Positions 51,497-60,810 are shown, counted from the stretch's first letter. The stretch: 64,000 nt of DNA from Mucilaginibacter conchicola (GCF_003432115.1 NZ_QWDC01000002.1:806001-870000); one strand, 5' to 3'. The notes: a model not told the origin generated them from the sequence alone. Made by a program: numbers and translations.

Positions 51497-52798
51497 TTAC
51501 TTCTGCCTGAACCAGACCTGGATAGGCGAACCGTTGAACTCAAAGTGCTCGCGCAGCTGATTCTCTATAAAGCGGTAGTATGGATCTTTAATATACTGCG
51601 GCAGGTTACAGAAAAAGGCAAACATTGGTGTAGAGCCAGCTATCTGTGTAATGTATTTTATTTTAACGTATTTACCTTTTAATGATGGCGGTGGATAGTT
51701 CTCGATGATCGGCAACATTACCTCGTTCAGTTTTGACGTAGGGATCTTACGGGCGCGGTTCTCGTAAACTTTGTTAGCTACATCAATCACTTTCAGTACG
51801 CGCTGTTTCTCCAATACCGAAGTAAACACGATAGGCACATCGGTAAACGGCGCTATCTTCTGGCGGATCTGCTCTTCAAATACCTTAATGGTTTTGCTAT
51901 TTTTCTCAATCAGGTCCCACTTATTCACTACTATAACAACACCTTTCTTGTTCTTCTCGGCCAGGTGGAAGATATTGATATCTTGCGACTCGATGCCTTC
52001 AACAGCATCGATCATCAGGATCACCACATCGGCTTCTTCTAAGGCTTTGATGGTACGCATTACCGAGTAAAACTCGATGTTCTCTTTTACCTTGGTTTTC
52101 TTGCGCATCCCAGCCGTATCGATCAGCATAAAATCATGACCGTACTGGTTGTAATGGATATGGATAGAATCGCGGGTGGTACCGGCAATAGGCGTAACAA
52201 TGTTACGATCCTTACCTATCAGCGCGTTGATGATAGATGATTTACCTACGTTAGGGCGGCCAACAATGGCGTATTTAGGGCGGTTGTTCTCTTCCAGCGG
52301 AATGTCTTCGAAATGCTTAACCACTTCATCCAGCAATTCGCCGGTGCCAGAGCCCGTCATTGATGAGATGGTGTAGATCTCGCCCAGGCCAAGGCTGTAG
52401 AACTCGCTGGCATCAGATACCTGCGATGTATTATCAACCTTATTTACCACCACAAACACAGGTTTGTTGCCTTTGCGTAAAAGGGTGGCAATCTCGTCAT
52501 CCAGGTCGGTGATGCCGGTAGTAACATCAACCACAAAAAGGATAGCAGTAGCTTCCTCAATGGCGATAATTACCTGCTCGCGGATGGCGGCTTCAAAAAC
52601 ATCGGCCGAATTAGCCACATAGCCGCCGGTATCAACAACGGTAAACTCGTGGTTTGTCCACTCAGATGCACCGTAATGCCTGTCGCGGGTTACGCCGCTA
52701 AAGTCATCAACAATGGCCTTACGGCTTTCTGTTAAACGGTTATATAAGGTGCTTTTGCCAACGTTTGGGCGGCCTACTATAGCTACTATGTTACTCAT
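51497..52798 (-). CDS. der: Ribosome-assembly GTPase Der (EngA)
   Basis: Der is an essential GTPase with two G domains, acting in 50S subunit assembly. The 433-residue protein has [10 protein letters not shown] near residue 8 and [10 protein letters not shown] near 181, each with DTxG and NKxD motifs, and a KH-like C-terminal domain ([20 protein letters not shown]). The frame extends to 52834, but the ATG at 52798 gives [14 protein letters not shown]. The era gene lies just upstream, across a repeat. Confidence 0.96.
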   Translation of the reverse strand: MSNIVAIVGRPNVGKSTLYNRLTESRKAIVDDFSGVTRDRHYGASEWTNHEFTVVDTGGYVANSADVFEAAIREQVIIAIEEATAILFVVDVTTGITDLDDEIATLLRKGNKPVFVVVNKVDNTSQVSDASEFYSLGLGEIYTISSMTGSGTGELLDEVVKHFEDIPLEENNRPKYAIVGRPNVGKSSIINALIGKDRNIVTPIAGTTRDSIHIHYNQYGHDFMLIDTAGMRKKTKVKENIEFYSVMRTIKALEEADVVILMIDAVEGIESQDINIFHLAEKNKKGVVIVVNKWDLIEKNSKTIKVFEEQIRQKIAPFTDVPIVFTSVLEKQRVLKVIDVANKVYENRARKIPTSKLNEVMLPIIENYPPPSLKGKYVKIKYITQIAGSTPMFAFFCNLPQYIKDPYYRFIENQLREHFEFNGSPIQVWFRQK

Positions 52799-52805
52799 TC
52801 TATTA

Positions 52806-52924
52806 AGAGTCAAGAGCCAAGAATCAAGATACAAGACAATAGCGTCTGTATGTTATTTCATGCTCTGGTTTATACAAATTTAAATTTTCTGTCTTGAATC
52901 TTGATTCTTATCTCTTGATTCTCT
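52806..52924. repeat. Inverted repeat between era and der
   Basis: AAGAATCAAGAT (52819-52830) and ATCTTGATTCTT (52898-52909) are exact complements, within longer imperfect arms (AGAGTCAAGAGCC at 52806 on, and TCTCTTGATTCTC at 52911-52923). The right end lies four bases before the era stop codon. Confidence 0.75.
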
Positions 52925-52928
52925 TCGA

Positions 52929-53804
52929 CTATTCGTACCCGAATTTTTTCAGGTAATTCTTTTTGCTGCGCCAGTCGGGGATAACCTTTACAAACATCTC
53001 CAGGAATATCTTGCGTTGGAAAAATTCTTCCATGTCGCGGCGGGCGTATGTGCCTACAATTTTCAGCATCTCGCCTTTATTACCAATGATGATGTTCTTC
53101 TGCGAATCGCGCTCTACAATGATCTCTGCACTAATGCGGTAGATCTTCGGGTCTTCTTTAAAAGCCGTAACAATCACTTCGGTACTGTACGGAATCTCTT
53201 TCTTATACTGTTTAAATACCTGCGCACGTATCATTTCTGATGCAAAGAAACGGTCGTTACGGTCGGTAAGGGCATCTTTCTCGTAATATGGCGGATGCTC
53301 GGGCAGGTTCTCCAGCACAAAATCAAATATGCCTTTTATGTTATGGTCATGCAGGGCAGATACCGCGAAAACTGCTTTAGGGTTCAGCTTCTCCTGCCAG
53401 TAAGCAGCCTTAGCACGAACTTCTTCCTCGTTACTGAGGTCTATCTTGTTGATCAGGATAGCAAGCGGAGCGTCAGATTTTTCCAGCTTTTTAAGTACAT
53501 CCTGCTCATCGTACTCTTCTTTAATATCAGTAACCAGCAGTATCAGGTCGGCATCAACAATAGAGCCTTCTACCTGGTGCATCATACTTTCGTGCAGGGC
53601 GTAGTGTGGTTTAATGATGCCTGGGGTATCAGAAAACACCACCTGGTAGTCATCTGTGTTCACAATTCCCAAAATACGGTGACGTGTAGTTTGAGCCTTG
53701 GGGGTGATGATAGACATCTTTTCGCCAACCAGTGCATTCATAAGGGTTGACTTGCCTGCGTTAGGCTTACCAATTATGCTTACGAAACCTGCTTTGTGCG
53801 CCAT
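52929..53804 (-). CDS. era: GTPase Era
   Basis: Era is a 16S rRNA-binding GTPase of 30S assembly. The 291-residue protein has G1 GKPNAGKSTL near residue 12, G3 DTPGI near 59, G4 NKID near 118, and a C-terminal KH domain with VERDSQKNIIIGNKGEML. The length is normal. It is followed downstream by der, in agreement with both proteins acting in ribosome assembly. Confidence 0.96.
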   Translation of the reverse strand: MAHKAGFVSIIGKPNAGKSTLMNALVGEKMSIITPKAQTTRHRILGIVNTDDYQVVFSDTPGIIKPHYALHESMMHQVEGSIVDADLILLVTDIKEEYDEQDVLKKLEKSDAPLAILINKIDLSNEEEVRAKAAYWQEKLNPKAVFAVSALHDHNIKGIFDFVLENLPEHPPYYEKDALTDRNDRFFASEMIRAQVFKQYKKEIPYSTEVIVTAFKEDPKIYRISAEIIVERDSQKNIIIGNKGEMLKIVGTYARRDMEEFFQRKIFLEMFVKVIPDWRSKKNYLKKFGYE

Positions 53805-53825
53805 AAAAATTATTTTAAAATATTA

Positions 53826-53857
53826 TTTGGACTGCAAAGAAACGAATTATATCTTTG
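53826..53857 (+). promoter_or_regulatory. Promoter of the initiator tRNA with overlapping palindrome
   Basis: TTTG (53826-53829), a 20-bp spacer and TATCTTTG (53850-53857) match the Bacteroidota consensus. A perfect 12-bp inverted repeat, GGACTGCAAAGA (53829-53840) and TCTTTGCAGTCC (53852-53863), spans the same DNA with both core elements partly inside its arms. A predicted start near 53864 lies about 85 bp before the tRNA. Confidence 0.75.
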
Positions 53858-53949
53858 CAGTCCAATTAAAACGGAGAGCAAATTGCTTTTTTGACAATTG
53901 GAGAAACATTTCGGAGTTATGCCCGTTATGTATAATACCAACAAAATAG

Positions 53950-54024
<75 letters not shown>

Positions 54025-54032
54025 GAAAAAAG

Positions 54033-54066
54033 AAAAAGCCTCTTAGAGAAATCTGAGAGGCTTTTT
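54033..54066 (+). terminator. Terminator of the initiator tRNA
   Basis: AAAAAGCCTCT pairs with AGAGGCTTTTT around a 12-base loop, giving a T run at the end. It is 8 bp after the tRNA and also ends near the convergent gene at 54076. Confidence 0.9.
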
Positions 54067-54075
54067 CGTTTTACA

Positions 54076-54504
54076 TTATCCTTGCGGATCAAACTCCACT
54101 ATCCATTCAATACCGTATTTATCTCTGAACATACCTGCATAGGTTCCCCATGGGCTATCGCCTATGGGGCCTTCAACATCGCCGCCTGCCGATAAGCCAC
54201 TGAATATTTTGTCGGCTTCTTCACGACTTTCGGTAACCACATATATTTTAGATCGGTTCTCATTTTCGTTTACCGGCCCTAAAAATCCAGGCACATCATT
54301 GGCTATTAATACATTGTTTTTACCAATGGGCAAGGCAATGTACATCAATTTACTCTCGTCCTCTGCGGTTATCTGGAACTCCTCGCTCGCCAGCTCTTTA
54401 AAACGGACGATCTTTGAGAACTCTCCGCCAAAAACCGATCTGTAAAAATTGAAAGCTTCCTCGGCATTGCCGTTAAAGTTTATCCATGGATTAATTGATC
54501 TCAT
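54076..54504 (-). CDS. VOC-family protein, PhnB-like
   Basis: The 142-residue protein has two beta-alpha-beta-beta-beta modules, with NPWINFNGNAEEAFNFYRSVFGG near the start, seen in parts, and a C-terminal WGTYAGMFRDKYGIEWIVEF. This is the PhnB-like branch of the vicinal-oxygen-chelate superfamily. The enzyme reaction is unknown and cytoplasmic location is likely. It is monocistronic and converges with the tRNA. Confidence 0.85.
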   Translation of the reverse strand: MRSINPWINFNGNAEEAFNFYRSVFGGEFSKIVRFKELASEEFQITAEDESKLMYIALPIGKNNVLIANDVPGFLGPVNENENRSKIYVVTESREEADKIFSGLSAGGDVEGPIGDSPWGTYAGMFRDKYGIEWIVEFDPQG

Positions 54505-54610
54505 AATGATGGTTTAATTTTTCTACTCGTTTAAATACTAAGTTAGCGAAGTGTTTGGCACTTTTAATTGCTTGTAAATCTTTTTGCAGAGTTTTCTAAA
54601 TAATACCTAA

Positions 54611-54643
54611 AACAAAAGCCGCCCTAATCTATCAGGGCGGCTT
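54611..54643 (-). terminator. Terminator of the thioredoxin-like gene
   Basis: AAGCCGCCCT and AGGGCGGCTT form a perfect 10-bp stem. On the minus strand it is followed by TTTTGTTTT, about 40 bp after the stop codon. Confidence 0.85.
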
Positions 54644-54682
54644 CTATATTTATAACAGACATGGGCTTATCCCTCGTGATCC

Positions 54683-55165
54683 TTATACTTTGCTGGTAAC
54701 AGCTAAAATGTCTTTAACTTCGGGCTGGTTTTCAAATGCTTTTAGCAGCTTGCCGTTCTTACCGTAGATGGCCACATAAGGCGTATGTTTTAACTGGTAA
54801 TAGCGTTGCACCGTGTAAGTATAACCTTCGGTACCTAAAATAAAATTAGGGTATTTGGTAAGGCCATAATCGCTCTCAAATGTTTTTACCATGCGGATAT
54901 CGGTAAAGGTGATCATCACTATCTCAAACTTTTTGAACTTATCCATATCCGGTTTCATATCGCGGATCAATTTCTGGCAGTGCGGGCAATCAGGCGCAAA
55001 GTAGATCAGTATAACCGGTTTGTTTTTTGGCAGATCAGCAGCGGTAGCGGTCTGGTCTTTGGTGGTCATGATCTTATACGGCGCAATGGTATTAGGTGTG
55101 GTTTGTGCCTGTGAGCAGCCAAAGCCTGCGATAATTGCAAATGCTAAAAATAGAAGTCTTTTCAT
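54683..55165 (-). CDS. Thioredoxin-like lipoprotein (TlpA type)
   Basis: The 160-residue protein has a lipoprotein signal (IIAGFGC, Cys17) and a thioredoxin-like domain with the redox pair CPHC (C60-C63) in YFAPDCPHCQKL. The active site differs from the CGPC of thioredoxin and fits an exported thiol-disulfide exchange protein. It is probably periplasmic and substrate unknown. The ATG at 55165 is preferred over 55180. It lies 27 bp after the oxidoreductase gene. Confidence 0.87.
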   Translation of the reverse strand: MKRLLFLAFAIIAGFGCSQAQTTPNTIAPYKIMTTKDQTATAADLPKNKPVILIYFAPDCPHCQKLIRDMKPDMDKFKKFEIVMITFTDIRMVKTFESDYGLTKYPNFILGTEGYTYTVQRYYQLKHTPYVAIYGKNGKLLKAFENQPEVKDILAVTSKV

Positions 55166-55192
55166 TTTGTTTAACGTCATTATGGATATATC

Positions 55193-56209
55193 TTAAGCCT
55201 CAAGCATCTCTATTTGCCAGGCAATGTGTTCTTCTGTTATCGGGTATAACGCGTTTTCGCGTACGGTATGATAAACGTTCTCAAATATTTGGTTATAATC
55301 ACCTTTTAATGACGGAACGTTTTCGACGATTTTCTCATTATCGATACCAACAAGCGTTAATTTACCCTCATTACCTGCGGGTTCAATACCATAGGCTGGG
55401 TCGGTTGGCATCATGCCTTTATCTAACTGCGCTTCCTGCACATCGGTGCGGTTTTTAATAAAACTGCCCAAAGTACCATTTATCCAAAAGCCGGGAGTAT
55501 CGCCGGCTATCTGCAAACCGGATGTAAGATAAACATTCAGTTGGTTAGGGTAGATCAAATGATAATGGAAATAATCGGGCACTTCAGATCCCTCGCGGTA
55601 AATGCCCGTGGTTTTATGGAAGGATAAAGGCCTGCCGAAAAGCGCAATGGTATTATCTATCAGGTGCGCGCCCAGGTCATAAACCAAACCACCGGCAGGT
55701 ACACCTTTGGTTTCTTTAAAGGCTTTTACACCCAGCGCAGCTTTGTACCTGTCCATCCGGAAGGTTACTTCTATCAGCTGGCCCAAACGGCCGCTTTCAA
55801 TAATCTCTTTGGTTGACAGGAAACCACTATCGTAACGGCGGTTTTGGTACACCATCAGATGGCGGCCAAGCTCTCTCGCGGTAGCAAAAAGAGTTTTTAC
55901 TTCTTCTGCTGTTGCGGCTGCTGGTTTTTCAAGTAATACATGCTTACCGGCCCTCATGGCCATCAGCGCATGTTCAAAGTGCAGGTTGCTTGGGGTGTTT
56001 ACTATCACCAGCTCAACTTCAGCATCGTTCAACAATTCATCTATCGAATTGTACTCGGTGATATCTGGATAAAGTTTAGCTGCCTTTTTCTCGTTACGCT
56101 CAACAATACCCTTTAAAGTAAAATGCGGATTAGTGTGGATGAACGGTGCATGAAATATCCTGCCCGACATACCGTAGGCCATAAGGCCCGTTACTATTGG
56201 TGCTGCCAT
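55193..56209 (-). CDS. Gfo/Idh/MocA-family oxidoreductase
   Basis: The 338-residue protein has an N-terminal Rossmann NAD(P) domain with VTGLMAYGMSGRIFHAPF near residue 6, EKPAAATAEE near 96 (the EKP motif), and a C-terminal alpha/beta domain with YDLGAHLID near 178 carrying the likely catalytic His. It reduces or oxidises a sugar or related substrate that cannot be named. The ATG at 56209 is preferred over 56236. Confidence 0.9.
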   Translation of the reverse strand: MAAPIVTGLMAYGMSGRIFHAPFIHTNPHFTLKGIVERNEKKAAKLYPDITEYNSIDELLNDAEVELVIVNTPSNLHFEHALMAMRAGKHVLLEKPAAATAEEVKTLFATARELGRHLMVYQNRRYDSGFLSTKEIIESGRLGQLIEVTFRMDRYKAALGVKAFKETKGVPAGGLVYDLGAHLIDNTIALFGRPLSFHKTTGIYREGSEVPDYFHYHLIYPNQLNVYLTSGLQIAGDTPGFWINGTLGSFIKNRTDVQEAQLDKGMMPTDPAYGIEPAGNEGKLTLVGIDNEKIVENVPSLKGDYNQIFENVYHTVRENALYPITEEHIAWQIEMLEA

Positions 56210-56296
56210 GGTGGTAAATTTATGAGTTAATGCCACACTTACCTAACATAATTACAACAAAAAAGCAGTGCTTAAGTCAAGTCTGCCGCATAGTTG

Positions 56297-56431
56297 ACTC
56301 ACCCCGACGTCTCCGCCCTGCGGCGAATCGTCGACCCTCTCTACGCAAGCGTAAAGAGGGTAAAAATTAGAAAACCCCTCTTTTCGCGCAGCGAAGAGAG
56401 AGGTGACAAGCGTAGCGATGTCGGGGTGAGT
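56297..56431. repeat. 135-bp palindromic repeat
   Basis: The outer arms ACTCACCCCGA (56297-56307) and TCGGGGTGAGT (56421-56431) are exact complements. Inside lie a CCCTCT...AGAGGG hairpin with TACGCAAGCGTA and a CCCCTCTTTTCGCGCAG palindrome. It is a distinct family from the CATTGCG and CATTTCG elements. Confidence 0.8.
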
Positions 56432-56446
56432 TAATATACACGCAAC

Positions 56447-56476
56447 AAAAAAGGGACGGGTAATACAACCCGTCCC
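56447..56476 (-). terminator. Terminator of the DUF4142 gene
   Basis: GGGACGGG and CCCGTCCC form an 8-bp stem with an 8-base loop; the minus strand ends in six T residues, 26 bp after the stop codon. Confidence 0.9.
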
Positions 56477-56502
56477 TCTCTTTATTAGATCAGTTAACGA
56501 TC

Positions 56503-57084
56503 TTATTTCATTGCTTTTTGGATAGCCTCAATTTTTGCTAAATGCGTTTTAACAGTAGGCAATGTTTTGGTGGCAAAAGCCATCAGGTCGGCATCTTTAC
56601 AGTTTTTAGATGCATCCTCTAACATCGATGCTACTTTTTTGTGGCCGTTAACCATGGCATCAACATAAGCTTTATCAAATTCTTTGCCTGATTTTGCCGA
56701 AAGGTCTGTTAGCTCCTTTTGGTGGTCGGCATCAGGTGCAGTTGGCAGGGTAATGTTTTTCTTTTTCGCTATCTCCATCAACTCATCGTTGATCATGGTG
56801 TGGTGCTCAACCATCATTTTAGCATAGTCTTTAACCTGTGCATCAACTGCTTTAGTTTCGGCTAATTTACCGGCAGCAACTTCGGTCATACCTGCATTAG
56901 CTGCATCGGTTGCAAATTTGGCATCCATTTCATCTACAGCAATACCCGTAGAGCCGTTAGTGGTGGTATCTTTAACTGCATTTACGCTGTCTGCGCTTTC
57001 TTTTGCATCTTTTGGTGCGTTGTTACACGCCTGGAATGATAGGGCCGCAAGGGCTATCATTGCTGCTAAACTTAACTTTCTCAT
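56503..57084 (-). CDS. DUF4142 lipoprotein (helical, four-helix-bundle type)
   Basis: The 193-residue protein has a lipoprotein signal (LSFQAC, Cys about 20) and a ferritin-like helical DUF4142 domain (about 45-190) with AKMMVEHHTMINDELMEIAKKKN and KVASMLEDASKNC. It is an envelope protein of unknown function. It has its own terminator. Confidence 0.88.
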   Translation of the reverse strand: MRKLSLAAMIALAALSFQACNNAPKDAKESADSVNAVKDTTTNGSTGIAVDEMDAKFATDAANAGMTEVAAGKLAETKAVDAQVKDYAKMMVEHHTMINDELMEIAKKKNITLPTAPDADHQKELTDLSAKSGKEFDKAYVDAMVNGHKKVASMLEDASKNCKDADLMAFATKTLPTVKTHLAKIEAIQKAMK

Positions 57085-57210
57085 TTGGTAGGTGTTTTTT
57101 AGTTTTTGTATTATTAGTTAACAAATTTTACGCCAAAGAGTTTGGGAGGAGTCAACAGTTGAAATAAATTAGTGGTAATTTTGGCTAAAGCCATTCTTTC
57201 CTATTGCTAT

Positions 57211-57279
57211 CCGTCCCATGAATGGGACGGCAATGATAAGATGGTCTTGGCATTCATTGCCGTTGGCTTCAGCCAACGG
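57211..57279. repeat. Two perfect 20-bp palindromes between DUF4142 and gcvH
   Basis: A palindrome centred on CCCATGAATGGG (57211-57230) and one centred on GGCTTCAGCC (57260-57279) are each perfectly self-complementary. They lie upstream of the gcvH promoter. Confidence 0.75.
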
Positions 57280-57286
57280 ATATTTG

Positions 57287-57318
57287 TTGTTATATAGTTT
57301 AAACTTTTGCTATTTTTG
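57287..57318 (+). promoter_or_regulatory. Promoter of the gcvH unit
   Basis: TTG (57287-57289), a 21-bp spacer and TATTTTTG (57311-57318) fit the Bacteroidota consensus, 20 bp before the gcvH ATG. Confidence 0.6.
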
Positions 57319-57337
57319 AGCACACAAATCAAATGAT

Positions 57338-57718
57338 ATGAATTTTCCGGCAGAACTAAAATACACAAGCGACCACGAGTGGGTAAGAGTTGAAGGTAAT
57401 GAAGCCTATATTGGTATAACTGAGTTTGCCCAGGGCGAGTTGGGTGATATTGTTTACATCGATATCAATACCGTTGGCCAGGACGTAACCAAAGAGTCGG
57501 TTTTTGGTACTGTTGAGGCGGTTAAAACTGTATCAGACCTGTTTATGCCGGTTGATGGTACTGTTTTAGAAGTAAACAGCAAATTAGATAGCCAGCCGGA
57601 GTTGGTTAATACAGATCCTTATGGAGATGGCTGGATGGTTAAAATAAGCCTTAAGAATGCCGCCGATGTAGAAACCCTTTTAGATGCTGAAGCGTACAAA
57701 GGTGTTATTGGCCACTAA
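57338..57718 (+). CDS. gcvH: Glycine cleavage system H protein
   Basis: GcvH is the lipoyl carrier of the glycine cleavage complex. The 126-residue protein has the lipoylation site K63 in [13 protein letters not shown], within a hammerhead fold, and is full length. The partner genes gcvP and gcvT are not in the window. It is followed after 6 bp by a vanZ-like gene. Confidence 0.95.
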   Translation: MNFPAELKYTSDHEWVRVEGNEAYIGITEFAQGELGDIVYIDINTVGQDVTKESVFGTVEAVKTVSDLFMPVDGTVLEVNSKLDSQPELVNTDPYGDGWMVKISLKNAADVETLLDAEAYKGVIGH

Positions 57719-57724
57719 GTTTAA

Positions 57725-58117
57725 ATGAAACTTACTTTAAAATATTATGGGCCTGCTATTTTGTGGGCCCTCTTTGTTTTAATACTCTGTGCTATTCCTA
57801 TCAATATAAAAGAAGGTAGTGGTATCTTCTTTGTAGGGTTTGACAAGCTGGTGCATTGTATTATGTTCTTCGTATTATCAGTACTTTATTGCGCCGGTAG
57901 TATCAGGAAATGGAATACCCGCAATATCCGCATAGAGATAGCGATGAAGAATACCATTGTGCTGTTAAGCTACGGTGCCTTAATAGAGCTGTTGCAAAGT
58001 AAAGTGTTTACCTGGCGCAGCGGCGATTTCAACGACCTGCTCGCCGACCTGATAGGCACCTGCATGGGCATATTTGCCGTACAGGTTACAGGCGCTGCCT
58101 TAAATAGTGTGAAATGA
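57725..58117 (+). CDS. VanZ-like membrane protein
   Basis: The 130-residue protein has four hydrophobic helices and the VanZ signature FDKLVHCIMFFVLSVLYC near residue 38 with RSGDFNDLLADLIGTCMG near 100. VanZ-like proteins occur in many bacteria and their role outside glycopeptide resistance operons is unknown, so no resistance function is implied. It is cotranscribed with gcvH and overlaps the next small gene by 4 bp. Confidence 0.9.
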   Translation: MKLTLKYYGPAILWALFVLILCAIPINIKEGSGIFFVGFDKLVHCIMFFVLSVLYCAGSIRKWNTRNIRIEIAMKNTIVLLSYGALIELLQSKVFTWRSGDFNDLLADLIGTCMGIFAVQVTGAALNSVK

Positions 58118-58248
58118 AAAAGATAGTAACGATAAGTGCGGTTGTAATGATGATATGCTCTCTGTCATCATGCGGGATATTTAAGAAGGATTGTGGCTGC
58201 CCGCATTTTGGTGTTGTTAAGCCAATGGCAAAAGCACACCAAGCTTAA
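58114..58248 (+). CDS. Small Cys-rich lipoprotein
   Basis: The 44-residue protein starts at the ATGA overlap with vanZ. It has a lipoprotein signal (MKKIVTISAVVMMICSLSSC, Cys20) and a short mature part GIFKKDCGCPHFGVVKP with two more cysteines in CGC. The overlap and spacing show it is translated with vanZ. Function is unknown. Confidence 0.75.
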   Translation: MKKIVTISAVVMMICSLSSCGIFKKDCGCPHFGVVKPMAKAHQA

Positions 58249-58285
58249 GTTTAACCTTCACATTACCTCTCTTTACTGCGTCTTA

Positions 58286-58316
58286 TTTGGATTTGTTTTA
58301 AATAAACTTACATTTG
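58286..58316 (+). promoter_or_regulatory. Promoter of feoA-feoB
   Basis: TTTG (58286-58289), a 19-bp spacer and TACATTTG (58309-58316) match the consensus exactly. The predicted transcript start is near 58323, 13 bp before the feoA ATG. No Fur box was recognised. Confidence 0.75.
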
Positions 58317-58335
58317 TGGACTAAAATTTACGCGA

Positions 58336-58551
58336 ATGACGCTTGAAGACCTTGCCGTTGGCCAAACAGGAGTAGTAAAAGAATTTACAGATCTTGAAAT
58401 GTCTGTTAAGCTGATGGAAATGGGCTGTCTTCCGGGTGAAACCATTACTATTGCCCGCATTGCCCCCCTTGGCGATCCCATTGCCATCCATGTATCGGGC
58501 TACCAGTTAAGTTTGCGCAGGTTTGAAGCATCAACCATTATTTTGCAATAG
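58336..58551 (+). CDS. feoA: Ferrous iron transport protein A
   Basis: The 71-residue SH3-like protein is required for FeoB activity. It has the expected length and pattern (ISRLxxLxxG-type MSVKLMEMGCLPGETITIAR, then GDPIAIHVSGYQLSLRRFEA). It lies 9 bp before feoB. Confidence 0.93.
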   Translation: MTLEDLAVGQTGVVKEFTDLEMSVKLMEMGCLPGETITIARIAPLGDPIAIHVSGYQLSLRRFEASTIILQ

Positions 58552-58560
58552 TATATTCAT

Positions 58561-60675
58561 TTGAAAGCTGATATCAGAGTAGCGCTTGTAGGAAATCCAA
58601 ATACCGGTAAATCGACACTCTTTAACGCACTTACCGGTCTCAATCAAAAAATAGGAAACTTCCCCGGTGTTACAGTTGACAAAAAAACGGGCATCTGCCA
58701 GTTAACAGATGGCCGCCGCGCCGAAATAATCGACCTTCCGGGTACTTACAGTCTTTATCCTAAAAGCAAAGACGAATCAATTGTATTTTCTGTTTTAGCG
58801 GAAAAAGGTTCAGAACTAACGCCCGATCTGATCATCATTATACTTGATGCAACCAACCTTAAGCGTAACCTGCTTTTATACACCCAGGTTGCCGACTTAA
58901 AAATCCCTGTTATCATTGCTCTTAACATGATGGATATGGCCGATAAAGCCAATATATCTATCGATATAGATCTGCTTTCGCGCAGGCTTGGTGTACCGGT
59001 TGTACCGATAGCCGCCCGCCAGGAAAAAGGTATTGATGAGCTAAAACAAGCCATTAATCACGCCAATAAAATTGCCTTACAGGTTGATAGTATTGATGTA
59101 CGCACCTTAGCCCCTGCTTTGATAGCTGATATTGAAGCGGAGACCCAAACAGATAACCCATACTTTGCCCTGCAACTGGCGCACCAGCATGAGCACCTTA
59201 AGTTTTTAACAACAGAGCAAAGCAACCGTATAGAGGAGCTGGAAAAGAAACACGATTTCCACTCTCAAAAAGCACAGGCTTCAGAAACCATTGCGCGTTA
59301 CAATTACATTAACGATGTATTGTATGATACCGTGCAAACGCCCCAAACAGCGCACGAAGAAAGCCTAAGCAACAAGATAGACCATATCCTTACCCACAGG
59401 GTATTCGGCTTCATCATTTTCATTGGTGTGTTGCTGTTTATTTTCCAGTCGATATTTGCCTGGTCAGAGTACCCTATGTCATTGATCGAGGATGGCTTTG
59501 TTTGGGCCGAAGGCATATTGCGCGGCGTTTTACCGGAAGGCCCTCTGGCCGATCTGCTTATTGATGGTGTTGTTGCAGGCTTAAGCGGCGTATTGGTATT
59601 TATCCCGCAGATAGCTATCCTTTTTGCCTTTATATCGATACTGGAAGATACGGGATACATGTCGCGCGTTACGTTCATGATGGATAAGATAATGCGCAAG
59701 GTAGGCCTCAACGGCAAATCGGTAGTGCCATTGATTGGTGGCTTTGCCTGCGCGGTGCCCTCTATCATGAGTACCCGTACCATTGAGAACTGGAAAGACC
59801 GCATGATCACCATTATGGTGACGCCGCTGGTGGCATGTTCTGCCCGCTTACCGGTGTATACTTTATTGATAGCCCTTGTTGTACCCAATAAAAATGTTTG
59901 GTGGATATTTAACCTGCAGGGCCTTGCCCTCACGGGTATGTATGTGCTTAGCCTGGTATCGGCCGTTATTGTGGCTTTTGTAATGAAGTTTGTACTGAAA
60001 GCCCGCGAACGCGGTTACTTTATTATGGAGCTGCCGGTTTACCGCATGCCGCGCTGGAGAAACGTTATCTTCTCCATGTATGAGCGTTCTAAAACCTTCG
60101 TACTGCAGGCGGGTAAAGTGATCATCGCGGTATCTATTATTCTTTGGGTGCTATCCAGCTACGGGCCGGGTAACCGATTTGAGAAAATAGAACAAACCTA
60201 CAGTCAGCCGCAATACACCAAAACCATGACGCCTGATAGTCTGGCGCGTGTGATCTCAACCGAGAAACTGGAGAACTCATACGCAGGTGTTTTAGGCCAC
60301 GTAATTGAGCCGGTAATAAAACCCATAGGCTTCGACTGGAAGATAGGTATAGCCCTTATCACATCATTTGCCGCCCGCGAAGTATTTGTGGGCACCATGG
60401 CCACCATTTACAGCGTAGAAGGCGATGCTGATAAGATAGACTCGGTACAGGAAAAAATGCGCAGGGCCAAAAACCCTGAAACGGGGCAACCTGTGTTTAC
60501 ACTGGCAGTGGCATTCTCGCTGATGATGTTCTATGCCTTTGCCATGCAATGTGCCAGCACCGTAGCCGTTGTTTATCGCGAAACCAAGAACTGGCGCTGG
60601 CCCGCCGCCCAATTCGCCTACATGACGGTATTGGCTTATGGAATGGCGTTTTTGGTGTACCATCTTTTGAGGTAA
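58561..60675 (+). CDS. feoB: Ferrous iron transporter B
   Basis: The 704-residue protein has an N-terminal G domain with G1 GNPNTGKSTLFNALTG near residue 11, G3 DLPGTYSL near 60 and G4 NMMD near 122. A spacer domain leads to a polytopic membrane part with two Gate motifs and paired Cys-containing helices. It imports Fe2+ across the inner membrane. The start codon is TTG at 58561, since no ATG gives a complete G1 motif. The TAA stop lies at the left edge of a repeat. Confidence 0.95.
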   Translation: MKADIRVALVGNPNTGKSTLFNALTGLNQKIGNFPGVTVDKKTGICQLTDGRRAEIIDLPGTYSLYPKSKDESIVFSVLAEKGSELTPDLIIIILDATNLKRNLLLYTQVADLKIPVIIALNMMDMADKANISIDIDLLSRRLGVPVVPIAARQEKGIDELKQAINHANKIALQVDSIDVRTLAPALIADIEAETQTDNPYFALQLAHQHEHLKFLTTEQSNRIEELEKKHDFHSQKAQASETIARYNYINDVLYDTVQTPQTAHEESLSNKIDHILTHRVFGFIIFIGVLLFIFQSIFAWSEYPMSLIEDGFVWAEGILRGVLPEGPLADLLIDGVVAGLSGVLVFIPQIAILFAFISILEDTGYMSRVTFMMDKIMRKVGLNGKSVVPLIGGFACAVPSIMSTRTIENWKDRMITIMVTPLVACSARLPVYTLLIALVVPNKNVWWIFNLQGLALTGMYVLSLVSAVIVAFVMKFVLKARERGYFIMELPVYRMPRWRNVIFSMYERSKTFVLQAGKVIIAVSIILWVLSSYGPGNRFEKIEQTYSQPQYTKTMTPDSLARVISTEKLENSYAGVLGHVIEPVIKPIGFDWKIGIALITSFAAREVFVGTMATIYSVEGDADKIDSVQEKMRRAKNPETGQPVFTLAVAFSLMMFYAFAMQCASTVAVVYRETKNWRWPAAQFAYMTVLAYGMAFLVYHLLR

Positions 60676-60790
60676 AAGGCAAAAGGTGTAAGGTCAACGT
60701 ACCGGAACCTATATCGTCTTAACAACGAAAATGAACATTTCTACATTAGAATTACCTTTCACCTTTTACCCTTCACCTTTAAACCTTTAC
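60670..60790. repeat. Inverted repeat after feoB
   Basis: GGTAAAAGGCAAAAGGTG (60671 on) faces CACCTTTTACCCTTCACC (60759 on), with an unrelated 60-base centre. The left arm contains the feoB stop codon. Confidence 0.7.
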
Positions 60791-60810
60791 ATTTGATACA
60801 GAGGTAGAAA

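Noticed and set aside
57725..58117. Glycopeptide resistance role for the vanZ-like gene
   Set aside because: No vanRS, vanHAX or related genes are present, and VanZ-like proteins are common in unrelated settings.
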